This document shows positions 19,185-29,300 of a stretch of DNA of 60,989 nt, piece after piece. Origin of the DNA: Streptococcus sp. CSL10205-OR2 (GTDB taxonomy: Bacteria; Bacillota; Bacilli; Lactobacillales; Streptococcaceae); NCBI RefSeq assembly GCF_025660655.1, contig NZ_JAOTIN010000011.1:1-60989 (forward strand), read 5' to 3'. A program made the position numbers and the translations under genes. Positions within the stretch are counted from its first letter, which is position 1. Every line of letters starts with the position of its first letter. The notes beneath the pieces are model-generated. The model searched no databases. It had not been told where the DNA came from and was given only the letters and a program-made list of their open reading frames with translations.

Positions 19185-19210
19185 AAAAAGCGCTCTGTTG
19201 AGCGTTTTTT
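19185..19210 (+). terminator. tRNA-Cys terminator
   Basis: CGCTC-TGTT-GAGCG flanked by A's and followed by TTTTTT. Confidence 0.8.
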
Positions 19211-19479
19211 ATTTTTTCTATTCATACTCATTCACACTGATTTATAAAAAATTTAGGTCGGATTTGGGGTGATTCCGGTAAAAATTATTAATCTCTTTTC
19301 AATAGAAAGAAAATCCTTCAAGGGTTTATTCCTATTACCAGGATGGCAATCTTGCTTCATAGATGGAAATTAGCTTAAATGAATTTTATTTGTGACAAAC
19401 TAAGATTGTAAATTACTTTTTTTCATGTAACCATCATCACTATCTGTCAGTGATAAAATAGTCATTCTGAGCCAACAAA

Positions 19480-19510
19480 TTAAAAAAGAGCGTCAATGCT
19501 CTCTTTTAAT
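19480..19510 (-). terminator. terminator of the LPXTG adhesin gene
   Basis: ATTAAAA..AGAGC pairs with GCTCT.TTTTAAT around GTCAAT, 22 bases beyond the stop codon on the minus strand. Confidence 0.8.
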
Positions 19511-19531
19511 AATTTATCGTGTTAATAGCTA

Positions 19532-22051
19532 TTAACCTTTATTTTTTCTATAAACGTAAAATCCAACTAGACCCAGAATTATAATACCAAAAATGATAAA
19601 CAGACTATTATTACTTTCTCCTGTTTGAGGAAGTTTTGTTTTTTCAGTTGTTTTTGGGGTTTTTGGCTTAGATGTTGATGATTGTGCTTCCGTAGTCATA
19701 GTGGTAGAAGTTGTTGGTACTTCTGTGATTGTAGAAGCCGTTGTTGGTTCTTCTGATGTTGTAGAGGTCGTCGTTGTTGGTGCTTCTGTGGTTGTAGTAG
19801 TCATCGTTGTTGGCGCTTCTGTGGTTGTAGAAGTTGTCGTTGGTTCTTCTGTGGTTGTAGTAGTCGTCGTTGTTGGTGCTTCTGTGGTTGTAGTAGTTGT
19901 CGTTGGTTTTTCTGTGGTTGTAGAAGTTGTCGTTGTTGGTGCTTCTGTGGTTGTAGTAGTCGTCGTTGTTGGCACTTCTGTGGTTGTAGTAGTTGTAGTC
20001 TCAAAAGTATTTTCAAATGGAAGATTTTCAACTGAATCCACAACTGCTAACAGATTCCCTTTGCCATCGTCTGTTACTGTAATAGTAACTGGATAAACAG
20101 TATTATCGTAAGTAACACCTTCAGCATTTCCTTGTATTTCTGAAACAGTATAATGAAATACACCTGTTTCATTAAATATTAAATCATTGAAGGTTACTGT
20201 ACCATTTGCTTTATTTTTAGCCGTAGAAATAACTTGGCCATTTTGATCTTTCAGTTCAAAGGTGAATTCTTCTTCTTTTAAGTCTCGACCGACTAAAGAT
20301 TTACTTGCCTTAATGACTACTTTTGTTTCTATAGGAGTATAGGTATTTGCGAAAGTAGGTTTTTCAGAAGTGATTTTAGCTACCAATTTCCCATCAAAGT
20401 TAGCATCATCTCCTGCTTCATTAGGCATTTTTGTTACTTCTACTGTCACTGATTTACTTGTTTTGTCATAAACCACTCCGCCAAGATTGCCAGCTTTTTC
20501 TTCGATGGTATATTGATACGTGCCTTCTTTATTAAAAGTTAAATCAGCAAAAATAATTTTACCATCTGCATCATTAGTGGCTGTTGCAACAACTGTTCCA
20601 GCGTCATCTTTAAGATCAAACTCAAATTCATCAGCGTTCAAAAGACGTCCTGTTAGACTTTTTGTTGCTTCAATAGATAACGTCACTGGCTTTGGTTCTT
20701 TCTTTTTATTAGTGATAGTGCGAATAGCACCTTTGTCAGACACACTCACTTTAATTGGAGTATCAGAAAGAAGGTAACCGTCTGGTGCTGTCACTTCTGT
20801 GATGGTAAATTCTCCAGCAGTGAATTCTTCTTCTGTAAAAATAGGTGACTGTGCTAATCCGTTTTCACTGTCTGTTGGATCAAGTGTTATTTCTGAACCA
20901 TCTGGTTTTGTGATTTTAAAAACAGCACCACCTAAACGTTCTCCAGTTTTTTCATCAGTCTTATAGATTGTAATACGATTTCCTGTTTCAATAATCACAG
21001 TACCGCCAGATGTGATCTTGCTAAGACGTGATGTTGTTCTAACGGTTTCTTCTTTATCGTCAACAATTTTAACAACACCTTCATTTGACGTCAAAGTTGC
21101 TGTATTAATGACAGTTGAACCATCTCCTGGTGCTGTTGTATCATAATTAATATAGTGCGGCTTTGTTGGATCTGTAAAAGTAATATCAAAAGCAGTTAAA
21201 TTATCATTATAAACAATAGTATAACCGTCACCTTCAGTGAGTACCTCTGAATTAGTAAGAGCCCACGATTGTGTTAAGCCATCACCTCTTGTCACAACTA
21301 ATGATTCTGGGATGAATTGCATTGGAGCACCATTTTCATCTATCTGATCATGCATTACAAGAGAAGTATAAGGTTTTTGAGAAGCATTAACACGCGCTCT
21401 CCATGAGTGAACAAATTGACCATTTTTTTCATTTAAAAAGCCACTATATTTAGCAAGATTTTCTTTGGCTACCGCTGCTGAATTATCTTCTCTAGGAAAG
21501 GGATTGCGACTAGAAATAATGACGTCAAGTGTCCCTTGTTCTTTAATATTATTAAAAGTAACTTTCTCTTCGGTCAACAATTCTTGAACTCGCATAGAGA
21601 CAAAAAAGGTTCCCTTAATTTTGATAATATCGGTTCTTTTTTTAACATTTTTATACTCTTCTAAGTTTTTAAGAGTAACGGTGGCTTTGCCTCCTACTTT
21701 TTCAACAACAATCTCTCCGATTTCAATACCAGTATCAGAATCGATTAGAGCTATTGTTTCATCTTTTACTTCTATTGGCGATGGGATATCAAGAACAAAG
21801 AAATCACCATCTGCTACTTTATTACCATAATCAGATAAATCAAATTCTATTTGTAATTGATAATCAGTATTTCTTGTTAATGTGTATATGCCGTTTGCAT
21901 TTTTTGGTTCTTGATCATTGTAGCTATTCCAAATGATGATATCTGAAACGACTTTGGTCAGTTCTTTTGCTTCCACAGTACTAGCAGATACAAACATGAC
22001 ACTTAAAAATGTCACTAAAGCTACAATAGCTGTTTTTATAAAATTTTTCAT
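19532..22051 (-). CDS. LPXTG-anchored adhesin with pilin-type isopeptide domains
   Basis: 839 residues. Signal peptide 1-28 (cut after EAKA-like VEAK region). Residues about 30-350 resemble a collagen-binding-type adhesin fold. About 365-450 is a SpaA/Cna-B-like domain (IYKTDEKTGERLGGAVFKI, ITEVTAPDGY). Two FctA/Spy0128-type isopeptide domains follow (about 455-555 with YTIEEKAGN, 565-675 with YTVSEIQGN). A Thr-rich stalk of nine T(n)-E-x-P units (about 685-785), LPQTG at 807-811, a hydrophobic stretch and a Lys/Arg tail complete it. No sortase or other pilus gene is adjacent, so it is probably a stand-alone surface adhesin anchored by housekeeping sortase A. Ligand unknown. Confidence 0.85.
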   Translation of the reverse strand: MKNFIKTAIVALVTFLSVMFVSASTVEAKELTKVVSDIIIWNSYNDQEPKNANGIYTLTRNTDYQLQIEFDLSDYGNKVADGDFFVLDIPSPIEVKDETIALIDSDTGIEIGEIVVEKVGGKATVTLKNLEEYKNVKKRTDIIKIKGTFFVSMRVQELLTEEKVTFNNIKEQGTLDVIISSRNPFPREDNSAAVAKENLAKYSGFLNEKNGQFVHSWRARVNASQKPYTSLVMHDQIDENGAPMQFIPESLVVTRGDGLTQSWALTNSEVLTEGDGYTIVYNDNLTAFDITFTDPTKPHYINYDTTAPGDGSTVINTATLTSNEGVVKIVDDKEETVRTTSRLSKITSGGTVIIETGNRITIYKTDEKTGERLGGAVFKITKPDGSEITLDPTDSENGLAQSPIFTEEEFTAGEFTITEVTAPDGYLLSDTPIKVSVSDKGAIRTITNKKKEPKPVTLSIEATKSLTGRLLNADEFEFDLKDDAGTVVATATNDADGKIIFADLTFNKEGTYQYTIEEKAGNLGGVVYDKTSKSVTVEVTKMPNEAGDDANFDGKLVAKITSEKPTFANTYTPIETKVVIKASKSLVGRDLKEEEFTFELKDQNGQVISTAKNKANGTVTFNDLIFNETGVFHYTVSEIQGNAEGVTYDNTVYPVTITVTDDGKGNLLAVVDSVENLPFENTFETTTTTTTEVPTTTTTTTTEAPTTTTSTTTEKPTTTTTTTEAPTTTTTTTTEEPTTTSTTTEAPTTMTTTTTEAPTTTTSTTSEEPTTASTITEVPTTSTTMTTEAQSSTSKPKTPKTTEKTKLPQTGESNNSLFIIFGIIILGLVGFYVYRKNKG
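19700..19997 (-). repeat. Thr-rich stalk repeat of the adhesin gene
   Basis: Imperfect tandem units of 30-39 bases encode (T)n-E-[A/V/K/E]-P, nine units, ending just before the sorting signal region. Such arrays change length by slippage and alter how far the adhesin projects from the wall. Confidence 0.8.
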
Positions 22052-22283
22052 TGTGTTGCCTTTCTAACGCAAACTGTCTATCAGACCTTGAATGACAAAA
22101 CTCTGATTTTAAGGTGATTCAATTAAGAATGCTTTATCGTAATAGTTTCTAGCAAATATATTGAACCTATTTAAGTTCTATTTACTAAATATCATTTGAT
22201 TAACGACTAATCGTAATTGGTTTTCTAGTGTTGCAATCATTTTGTTGCAATCTTTCTACCAAACCAGCATTTTCCCGTCAATC
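22052..22283 (-). promoter_or_regulatory. adhesin upstream region with operator-like repeats
   Basis: Contains a perfect inverted repeat GATTA-ACGAC-TAATC (22198-22212) and two direct copies of GTTGCAATC (22230-22238 and 22244-22252, 14-base spacing). These look like regulator binding sites for the adhesin, whose ribosome binding site (AAAGG) is next to 22060. No confident promoter hexamers were fixed. No terminator for the gene upstream was seen. Confidence 0.4.
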
Positions 22284-23174
22284 TTATGGTCTGTATACTT
22301 TTAAGTGTGATGGTAAAACTTTGATAGCTACCGGTAGAGCATCGCCTTCATCACCATCGACATTAACGGTTAACTCCTCATTTGTTTCTTCTAATTTAAT
22401 CACCAATTCTTTTGGTTTTTCATAGCCAATACGTTGATTAGAATTATCAACACCAAATAAAAGACTTGGGACAGATTGTAGTGTTTCTAATAAATTAGAG
22501 TCTTTCAAATAAACAAAGTGCAACAAACCATCATTAACTTCAGCTTCTGGCAAGAGGTGTTCAAAACCACCAATGGAATTGGTTAATCCAATTAGTAAAG
22601 TACTGCTTTTAATCTCTTTTTCACTACCATCTACTGTCACTTTAAAGTCATAAGATTGATGGTCGAGTAAACTTTTAAACCCTGACACAAAGTAAGCCAT
22701 TTTACCTAGTTTGGTTTTATCTTCTGATTCTACATCATTGATAGCTTCAGGAATAGTCCCAATTGCAACAACGTTCATAAAATAGGAATCATTGATTTTA
22801 CCAATATCTAATGGATGTAAATTGTCAAAGTCAATGGAATCGATAGCTTCTTTTGGATCGAGTGGAATATTAAGGGCACGAGCCAAGTCATTAACGGTTC
22901 CTAATGGGAAAAAGCCAAAATTAGGACGGTGGTCTTCTTCTGCTAAACCACTAATGCCTTCATTAACGGTTCCATCCCCACCCATGACAAAAACACTATG
23001 GAATTTTTCTTTTGCTGCTTCTTTCGCAAAATCTCTAGCGTCGCCACCTTTTTTGGTGTGTTTGACCACAACATCATCAAAATAGCTAGCCAACTTGTCT
23101 TTAGCCATATCTTCAAATGCTTTAGCTTTTTCGCCTCCTGAACTTGGATTGACCACTAATAATACACGTTTCAT
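22284..23174 (-). CDS. diacylglycerol/lipid kinase family protein
   Basis: 296 residues from the ATG at 23174 (good GGAGAG site; the longer frame start lies inside pepO). DAGK catalytic domain: VNPSSGG near the start, GGDGTVNEG around 60, and LGTVNDLARAL, the substrate/nucleotide motifs of the YegS/BmrU/DagK family. It phosphorylates diacylglycerol or a related lipid on the inner membrane face. It follows pepO by 14 bases and is probably co-transcribed. Exact lipid substrate uncertain. Confidence 0.88.
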   Translation of the reverse strand: MKRVLLVVNPSSGGEKAKAFEDMAKDKLASYFDDVVVKHTKKGGDARDFAKEAAKEKFHSVFVMGGDGTVNEGISGLAEEDHRPNFGFFPLGTVNDLARALNIPLDPKEAIDSIDFDNLHPLDIGKINDSYFMNVVAIGTIPEAINDVESEDKTKLGKMAYFVSGFKSLLDHQSYDFKVTVDGSEKEIKSSTLLIGLTNSIGGFEHLLPEAEVNDGLLHFVYLKDSNLLETLQSVPSLLFGVDNSNQRIGYEKPKELVIKLEETNEELTVNVDGDEGDALPVAIKVLPSHLKVYRP

Positions 23175-23188
23175 TTTTCTCTCCTTTA

Positions 23189-25084
23189 TTACCAAATGAT
23201 TAAACGATCTTCTTTTTTGCGCCACATTTTATCTGTTTCTTTCACATCAAAAGTTGTAAAGAAATCATCAAAATTAGCCACTTGAATATTGGTTCTAAGA
23301 TGACCTGGGGCATGAACATCAATAGCTACTATCATTTGCATGTATTCTTCACGCGCTTTCATGCGCCAAATTTTAGCAAAATTGATAAAATAATCTTCTG
23401 CTGAAAAGTCTGCCTCTTTTTTCGCAGCTTCTAAAGCACAAGCTAGACCACCTAAGTCGGCCACGTTTTCAGAAACGGTTAATTTACCATTAACCTTGGC
23501 ACCATGAGACTCTTGACCATCAAATTGGGCCACTACTTTGTCTGTTCTTTCTTTAAATGCTGCATAGTCTTCTTTTGTCCACCAATCTTTTAAGCTACCA
23601 TTTTCATCAAAGGAAGCACCATTGGTATCAAAAGCATGCGAAATTTCATGGGCAATCACTGCACCAATACCACCATAGTTAGCTGAAGAACTTTGTTCTA
23701 ATGAATAAAACGGTGCTTGAAGGATGGCTGCTGGAAAGACAATTTGGTTTTGTTGTGGATCATAGTAAGCGTTAACCATGTAAGCTGGCATATGCCATTC
23801 TTTACGATTCACCGGTTGATTCCACTTACTCCAAGAATAAGCAATCGAAATTTCAGCTAGTTTTTGCGCATTATCAATCAAACTAAGTTTGTCATCAATC
23901 ATTTTTTTAGCATAGGTTTCTGGCAATTCTTCTGGATACCCGATATGTGGTGTAATCACATTGAGTTTAGTGATGGCTTTTTGGCGTGTCTCTTCTTGTA
24001 GCCAGTCATTTTTTTCTAAACGATCCTTATAAACTTGAATCATCGTTGCCACTTTTTTCTCGACATCAGCCTTAGCTTCTGGTGAGAATTTCTCACCTGC
24101 ATACCATAAACCAAGCGCTTGATTGTAAGGGCCTTGTGCCAGATAAAAGGCTGCTTTTTTCTTATCCATGGCTTGAGGTGTTCCTGAAATGGCACGTTGG
24201 TATTCGCCAGACAAGACACGAATCTCATCAGTTAAGTATGATGTCCAATTGAGTGCTGCTGCAGAAAGTAGGATTGCCTTTAAAGCAGGCCAATTTTTTT
24301 CTGAATAAAATTCTTTAGCGAATTCTGTCCAAAAACGCCTTTCAGGCACAATGACTTTATCTGGAAGCTGTCCTAAGATTTCTTTAAAGAAGTCATCAAG
24401 TGGCAACTCTGGCACTAATTTTGTAAATTCTGACCATTCATAAGGATGGTATAGCTTAGCGTATTCTGAAGATTCTTCACTTGATAAAACGTATTTTGCC
24501 AGTTTGGCATCAAGCGCAATCATCTTATCTAGTATATCTTTCACTTCTTCTTCAGAAAAACCAAATAGAGGAAGCATTTTTTCCTTGTTAGCACGCCAAA
24601 TCGCTAGTAATTCTTTCCCTCTTTCATTATCATCATCATAAAAAGTGGTATCCGGTAAAATAGTGCCTGGTGCATAGGCCCAAAGAACATTTGTTCTTGC
24701 ATCCATAAAATCTGGTGAAGCACCAAATGGCATTAGGTTTGGTTTACCTTGCATCTCAAGACTTGCTAGCTTTTGGGTGAAATCTTTAAAGCTGTTCATT
24801 TCCTGATATTCTTTAATAAGAGGCATAGCAGGAGTAACCCCTAATTTTTCTCTTGTGTCAAAATCAGAGACGAGGTGATGGAATTTGACGAAGTTTTGTA
24901 AAATAGCATCATTAGGCACATCTTTACCTTCTAGCCAGCCATCAGTTGTCTTAAGCATGAGTTTTTCAATCTCATCGGCTAAATCATAAAATCCGCCAGT
25001 ACTTGGCTTATCATCAGGAATAACGGCTGATGCAATCCAGTCACCATTAACTCCATTGTAAAAATCATCTTGTAATCGAACCAT
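23189..25084 (-). CDS. pepO: M13-family endopeptidase PepO
   Basis: 631 residues. Neprilysin-like zinc metallopeptidase: HEISH zinc motif in VIAHEISHAFDTNGA, the NAYYD substrate-binding segment (VNAYYDPQQNQIVFPA) and downstream ENVADLGG supplying the third zinc ligand. There is no signal peptide, as in other streptococcal PepO, which is nevertheless found intra- and extracellularly and has moonlighting roles in complement and host-protein binding. Divergent from the CYTH gene; followed by the lipid kinase gene. Confidence 0.95.
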   Translation of the reverse strand: MVRLQDDFYNGVNGDWIASAVIPDDKPSTGGFYDLADEIEKLMLKTTDGWLEGKDVPNDAILQNFVKFHHLVSDFDTREKLGVTPAMPLIKEYQEMNSFKDFTQKLASLEMQGKPNLMPFGASPDFMDARTNVLWAYAPGTILPDTTFYDDDNERGKELLAIWRANKEKMLPLFGFSEEEVKDILDKMIALDAKLAKYVLSSEESSEYAKLYHPYEWSEFTKLVPELPLDDFFKEILGQLPDKVIVPERRFWTEFAKEFYSEKNWPALKAILLSAAALNWTSYLTDEIRVLSGEYQRAISGTPQAMDKKKAAFYLAQGPYNQALGLWYAGEKFSPEAKADVEKKVATMIQVYKDRLEKNDWLQEETRQKAITKLNVITPHIGYPEELPETYAKKMIDDKLSLIDNAQKLAEISIAYSWSKWNQPVNRKEWHMPAYMVNAYYDPQQNQIVFPAAILQAPFYSLEQSSSANYGGIGAVIAHEISHAFDTNGASFDENGSLKDWWTKEDYAAFKERTDKVVAQFDGQESHGAKVNGKLTVSENVADLGGLACALEAAKKEADFSAEDYFINFAKIWRMKAREEYMQMIVAIDVHAPGHLRTNIQVANFDDFFTTFDVKETDKMWRKKEDRLIIW

Positions 25085-25160
25085 ATATCGACCTCAATTT
25101 CTATTAATATTACTTTACATTTTAACAAAAAAAAGAATAAAACGCATATTAAACACCTCA

Positions 25161-25188
25161 TTGACCGTAATAAAATAATCACTATGAT
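25161..25188 (+). promoter_or_regulatory. promoter of the CYTH-csaA pair
   Basis: TTGACC (25161-25166), a 16-base spacer, TATGAT (25183-25188). Confidence 0.7.
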
Positions 25189-25217
25189 ATACTGATAACA
25201 ACAAGGAGAAAACTTCT

Positions 25218-25751
25218 ATGGCTAAAAACATTGAAATCAAAGCACGCATTAAAAATTATCAAAAAATAAAGCAGCTATTTCACCAATTAACTCAGGTAGA
25301 ACCTGTCACTTTAAAGCAACGAGACACTTTTTATCATTTTTGGTTTGGCAGACTAAAACTCCGTCAGATTAATGAAAAAGATAGTCAATTGATTTTTTAT
25401 CAAAGACCAAATCTTTCCAGATCAAAACTTTCCAACTACAAGATATGGACGATTAACAAACCTCAACGATTGGATAGGGTTTTAGGAATAGTTTTGGGGC
25501 GCGTTGGCGTTGTTGAAAAGACACGCTTATTGTTTTTAAAAGATAACGTACGCTTTCATTTAGATAGGGTCACAAACTTAGGTGATTTCATTGAATTAGA
25601 ATACATGATTTTAGATAATGAACCACTCAAACAAGCTCAAGAAAAGGTAGATGCTGTCCTTGAAAAACTTAATGTTTCGGATACTGATTATATATCAGTG
25701 GCTTACATCGATTTATTAAACAAGGAGGACTCTTATGACAGCCGACATTAA
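25218..25751 (+). CDS. CYTH-domain protein
   Basis: 177 residues. N-terminal IEIKARI is the CYTH signature (ExExK-like), followed by alternating charged strands that build the triphosphate tunnel. The family covers class IV adenylate cyclases and inorganic/thiamine triphosphatases; which activity applies is not evident. AAGGAG site 8 bases before ATG. The last 17 bases overlap the downstream gene, so the pair is coupled. No membrane segments. Confidence 0.7.
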   Translation: MAKNIEIKARIKNYQKIKQLFHQLTQVEPVTLKQRDTFYHFWFGRLKLRQINEKDSQLIFYQRPNLSRSKLSNYKIWTINKPQRLDRVLGIVLGRVGVVEKTRLLFLKDNVRFHLDRVTNLGDFIELEYMILDNEPLKQAQEKVDAVLEKLNVSDTDYISVAYIDLLNKEDSYDSRH

Positions 25752-26088
25752 ACCAGAAATGACCTTGGATGACCTTGAAAAAATCGATATTCGTTGTGGC
25801 ACCATCTTAAGGGTTGAAGATATTGAAGCATCAAAAACTCTCGTCAAATTAACCGTTGATTTGGGAGAAACAGAACCAAGAACAATCCTTTGTGGTCTTA
25901 AAGAAGAACGACAAAACCCTTATGAAATTGAAGGAAAACAAGCATTATTTGTTGTTAATTTAAAACCTCGAAAACTATTTGGTCACATCTCTCATGGCAT
26001 GCTATTTGATATTGGCTATGAAGATGGCATCACACCAGTACTTGCTATCCCGGAAAAACAAATTCCAGACGGGTCTAGAGCTGGTTAA
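25735..26088 (+). CDS. CsaA-like tRNA-binding-domain protein
   Basis: 117 residues, essentially one OB-fold tRNA-binding domain. DIRCGTIL, the KLTVDLG strand, VVNLKPRKLFGHISHGML and the terminal PDGSRAG match CsaA, a dimeric protein with chaperone-like or tRNA-related roles. Start ATG at 25735 has GGAGG and overlaps the CYTH gene. Ends with a terminator 20 bases downstream. Related domains also occur fused to methionyl-tRNA synthetase, but this is the free-standing form. Confidence 0.8.
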   Translation: MTADIKPEMTLDDLEKIDIRCGTILRVEDIEASKTLVKLTVDLGETEPRTILCGLKEERQNPYEIEGKQALFVVNLKPRKLFGHISHGMLFDIGYEDGITPVLAIPEKQIPDGSRAG

Positions 26089-26108
26089 AAAGAAGCATCA
26101 TTACTTCC

Positions 26109-26141
26109 AGAGACTGGGTTAAAAGACCCTGTCTCTTTTTT
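26109..26141 (+). terminator. terminator of CYTH-csaA
   Basis: AGAGAC-T-GGGT pairs with ACCC-T-GTCTCT, followed by a T-run. Confidence 0.85.
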
Positions 26142-26233
26142 ATCGTATCATCTGTAGTGACTGTCGTGAAAAGAGTCTTTATTTGTTTTTTTAATAACAA
26201 ATAAGCTATCTGAGTGTTAATTCCATCACATTT

Positions 26234-26247
26234 TGAAAGCGCTTTTA
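26234..26247 (+). promoter_or_regulatory. cre site (CcpA operator)
   Basis: TGAAAGCGCTTTTA matches 13 of 14 positions of the CcpA consensus TGWAARCGYTWNCW. It lies 5-18 bases before a -10-like TAAAAT (26252-26257), so CcpA would block the promoter of the surface carboxypeptidase under good sugar supply. Confidence 0.75.
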
Positions 26248-26305
26248 ATGTTAAAATACAAGTGAATTCAGCTTAAATTTAACTTAACTTAAAGGAGGAT
26301 AATTC

Positions 26306-29300
26306 ATGGTGAAAAAACGACGTTTACCTAAAAGTATTGTAGGCCTATCGGCATCATTTTTATTAGCCTTAATGGCAGAAGGAATCATTACCCCGGTTCA
26401 TGCCAATGATGAGCAACTTTCTACCGTTACAACTACTCAGGTAGAAAATCAATCTGAACCAACTGAGAATCAAAATAATGTTGAACAAGCTGCTGAATTC
26501 AACACTCAAACAGAAGTCACTCCTCAAGAAGTGATAGCACCAACAGTTACTGAAGATAGTCATTTACCAAAAGAAACCGCTGTTGAGACAGATACTGCAG
26601 CAAATGAAGTTGCTATTGCAGAAACACCAATAGCAACACAACAAGCAGTAGCACCAATCACGTTAGAAAAACAAACGGTTTACCTTTCAGAAACAAATGA
26701 AGTTGCTATCTCTGTTGAAACTCCTGAGACTGACATTAATTGGCAAGTCAATGGTTTACCAGATAAAACTTTTATCATTGAAGATGGCACCTTTACAGGT
26801 GAACAACTCATTGCTATTTCTAATGTCCAAAACACTAATGGACAATACCAAGCGACTCTTACCATTAAACCTCTTCTAGGAGAAGACTTAGGTCTTCGCT
26901 GGCCAAACAATATTAGAAGAAGTTTTCGCGATTACATGGGTACCTACGTTTTAGAAGGTCGTAATGGTGCTGGAGAACTCATTGTTCAAAAACCATTAAC
27001 CTTTAGACCATATGAGAGCTATCAAACCTATGAAGAAATGGTGGCTTTTGTTGATGACACCATGACTAATCATGCTAGCGACCGTTATGTTGGCTTAGAA
27101 ATTATTGGTAAGAGTGCGCAAGGCCGAGACTTGAGAATGGGGATTGTTGCTGATAAAGAATCAGATATCTCAGATTACCTTGATCATTTTACACCTCAAA
27201 TGTTACAAGACCCAGCTAGTCTTATCAAACAAATTGCTGATGGAAAACTTGATTATAAGGTTCCTATCATTATCAACAACACGCATGCTGATGAGCAACC
27301 AGGCATTGATATTATCGCCTTTCTCTTTAATGATTTTGCCACTAAAGACACCGTTGGTTACCAAACACTAGATGCTAATCAAAATCAAGTGAGTGTCTTA
27401 CTAAACGTTAAAGATTTACTGAAACATGCTATTTTAATCTTTAACTTCACTGAAAATCCTGATGGTGATTTGTTAAACACTCGCTCCTTAGCTAATGGCA
27501 TTGACCCTAATAGAGATGCTGGTTACCAAGCCAATCCAGAAACTCGTGCCATTGCAACTCAAATTTCTAAATGGAATCCTGCATCACTCTATGATGTTCA
27601 TGGCTTTGTTAAAGAATTTTTAATTGAGCCTGCAACACCGCCACATGACCTTAACTTTGAGTATGACTTATTAGAAAAAACCATGCTGGAACAAGCAAAA
27701 GTCATGGGAACTGCTGGTATTACCAGCTCTAAATACACTAGCTTTATCATCCCAAGACTTGATTATGGTGCTGGTTGGGATGATGCCTTTTCAGGTTATA
27801 CTGCCGTTTACTCAATGCACCATGGTGTGTTAGGTCATACTGTTGAAATTCCTGAAATGAACCAACAATCTTTCTATGCAGGTTATGCTGCTGTTTTAGC
27901 TGGTATCAACTATAATATCCAAAATAAAGATGAGATTACAATCAATCGTCTCAACTATTACTTCAGAGGTATTAATAAGATTGAAGATAAAAAGGCTGAA
28001 GATCAATTTATCGACCCTAATGGTAACGTTGTTGGTCGACCTAAAGGCGACAATCCTAAATTCTTCCCTGATTATTATGTGATCCCAATGGGACTGTCTA
28101 CTGAAAGTGATAGTCAACAAGCATTTGAGATGATTGCTTATCTCAAACGTAACGGTGTTGTTGTCAATGAATTAACCAAAGATGTCGGCAACTACAAAAA
28201 AGGTGACCTCGTCATTGACATGGCGCAAGCAAAACGTGGTTATGCTAACCATGTTCTCTATAAAGGAAATGATGAGTCTGCTTGGCCAGAAATGTATGCC
28301 GAAGTGGTGATGAATTTCCCAGCAATGAGAGGCTTTAAAGCAGAAGCTATCTTTAGTGAAAATCTCTTTAAAGATGTACTAGGACAACCAACTCATCAAA
28401 TGGCACCTAGAACTGTTGTTGATGAAAAAGCAAGCTACTATATGATACATAACAATTCTCTTAGTAGCATCCAAGCCGTTAATACCCTCTTAAAACAAGG
28501 AGGAAAAGTTTACCTAACAACTGATGGCTATGTGGTAAAAACACCTGATTTCAGTCAGCTCTTAATGGATTTTGCTTTATTAGGAACACCACTCTACAAT
28601 AAAGAACCGATTGGTATACCACTAAAACCAATGAAAGTCTATGCTCCTGGTAATCCAAATAGAAATCTCGGCTATCCTTCTGTTTCTGAGGCAACCTTGT
28701 CTCTTACTCAAATGGGATTTGAAATTGTAAACAGTCTTGATGAGGCAGATGTGCTTGTTTTAGATAGCAATCAATTTGATGCAGATCTTCTTGGTAAAAA
28801 ACCAACTCTTATCATTGGTGGCTCTGCTATGAGAAAACTAGAAAGACTTGGTGTCTTAGATGGCTTTGATGCTGAAACACTAGATAACGGCAACTCTTAT
28901 GAGGGTCTTCTAAGAGCTCTCGTTAATAAAACCAACCCACTCTCTAGTGGTTATCGCGCTAATGACCTCGTTTATTCCAACTCAGGTAGCTGGATTAAAT
29001 CACTACCACCAACGTTCAAACAATTACTATCAGTTTCTCCAGACAATGATTTTTACATTTCTGGTTGGTGGCCAGGGCATGACGCCGTTAAAGGTCAAAT
29101 AATGGCTATTGATGGTACTTATATGGATCACCCACTATTTATCTATGCTGGCAATCCAATGAATAAGCTCCACACCCTCTACTTCTATCGCTGGGTAAGT
29201 AATGCCGTTTTACGTGGTGAACTGACTGACTTTAAAGTATTATCAGAAACTCCTGATAAAGATGTTATTGTTATCGATCACAATCACACCCAAATGGCAA

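Larger units (their letters stand above)
19152..19531. other. intergenic region after tRNA-Cys
   Basis: Contains the tRNA terminator (19185-19210, CGCTC/GAGCG stem then T-run) and the terminator of the minus-strand adhesin gene at its right end. Between them (19211-19479) I see no gene. A small inverted repeat TCACT...AGTGA (19438-19454) and no clear attachment site. Confidence 0.6.

Noticed and set aside
19211..19479. Attachment site for an integrated element next to tRNA-Cys
   Set aside because: No duplicate of the tRNA 3' end and no integrase gene in the window.
19701..20096. 131-codon valine-rich frame opposite the adhesin stalk
   Set aside because: Mirror of the Thr-rich repeat; composition is purely repeat-derived and no start signals are present.
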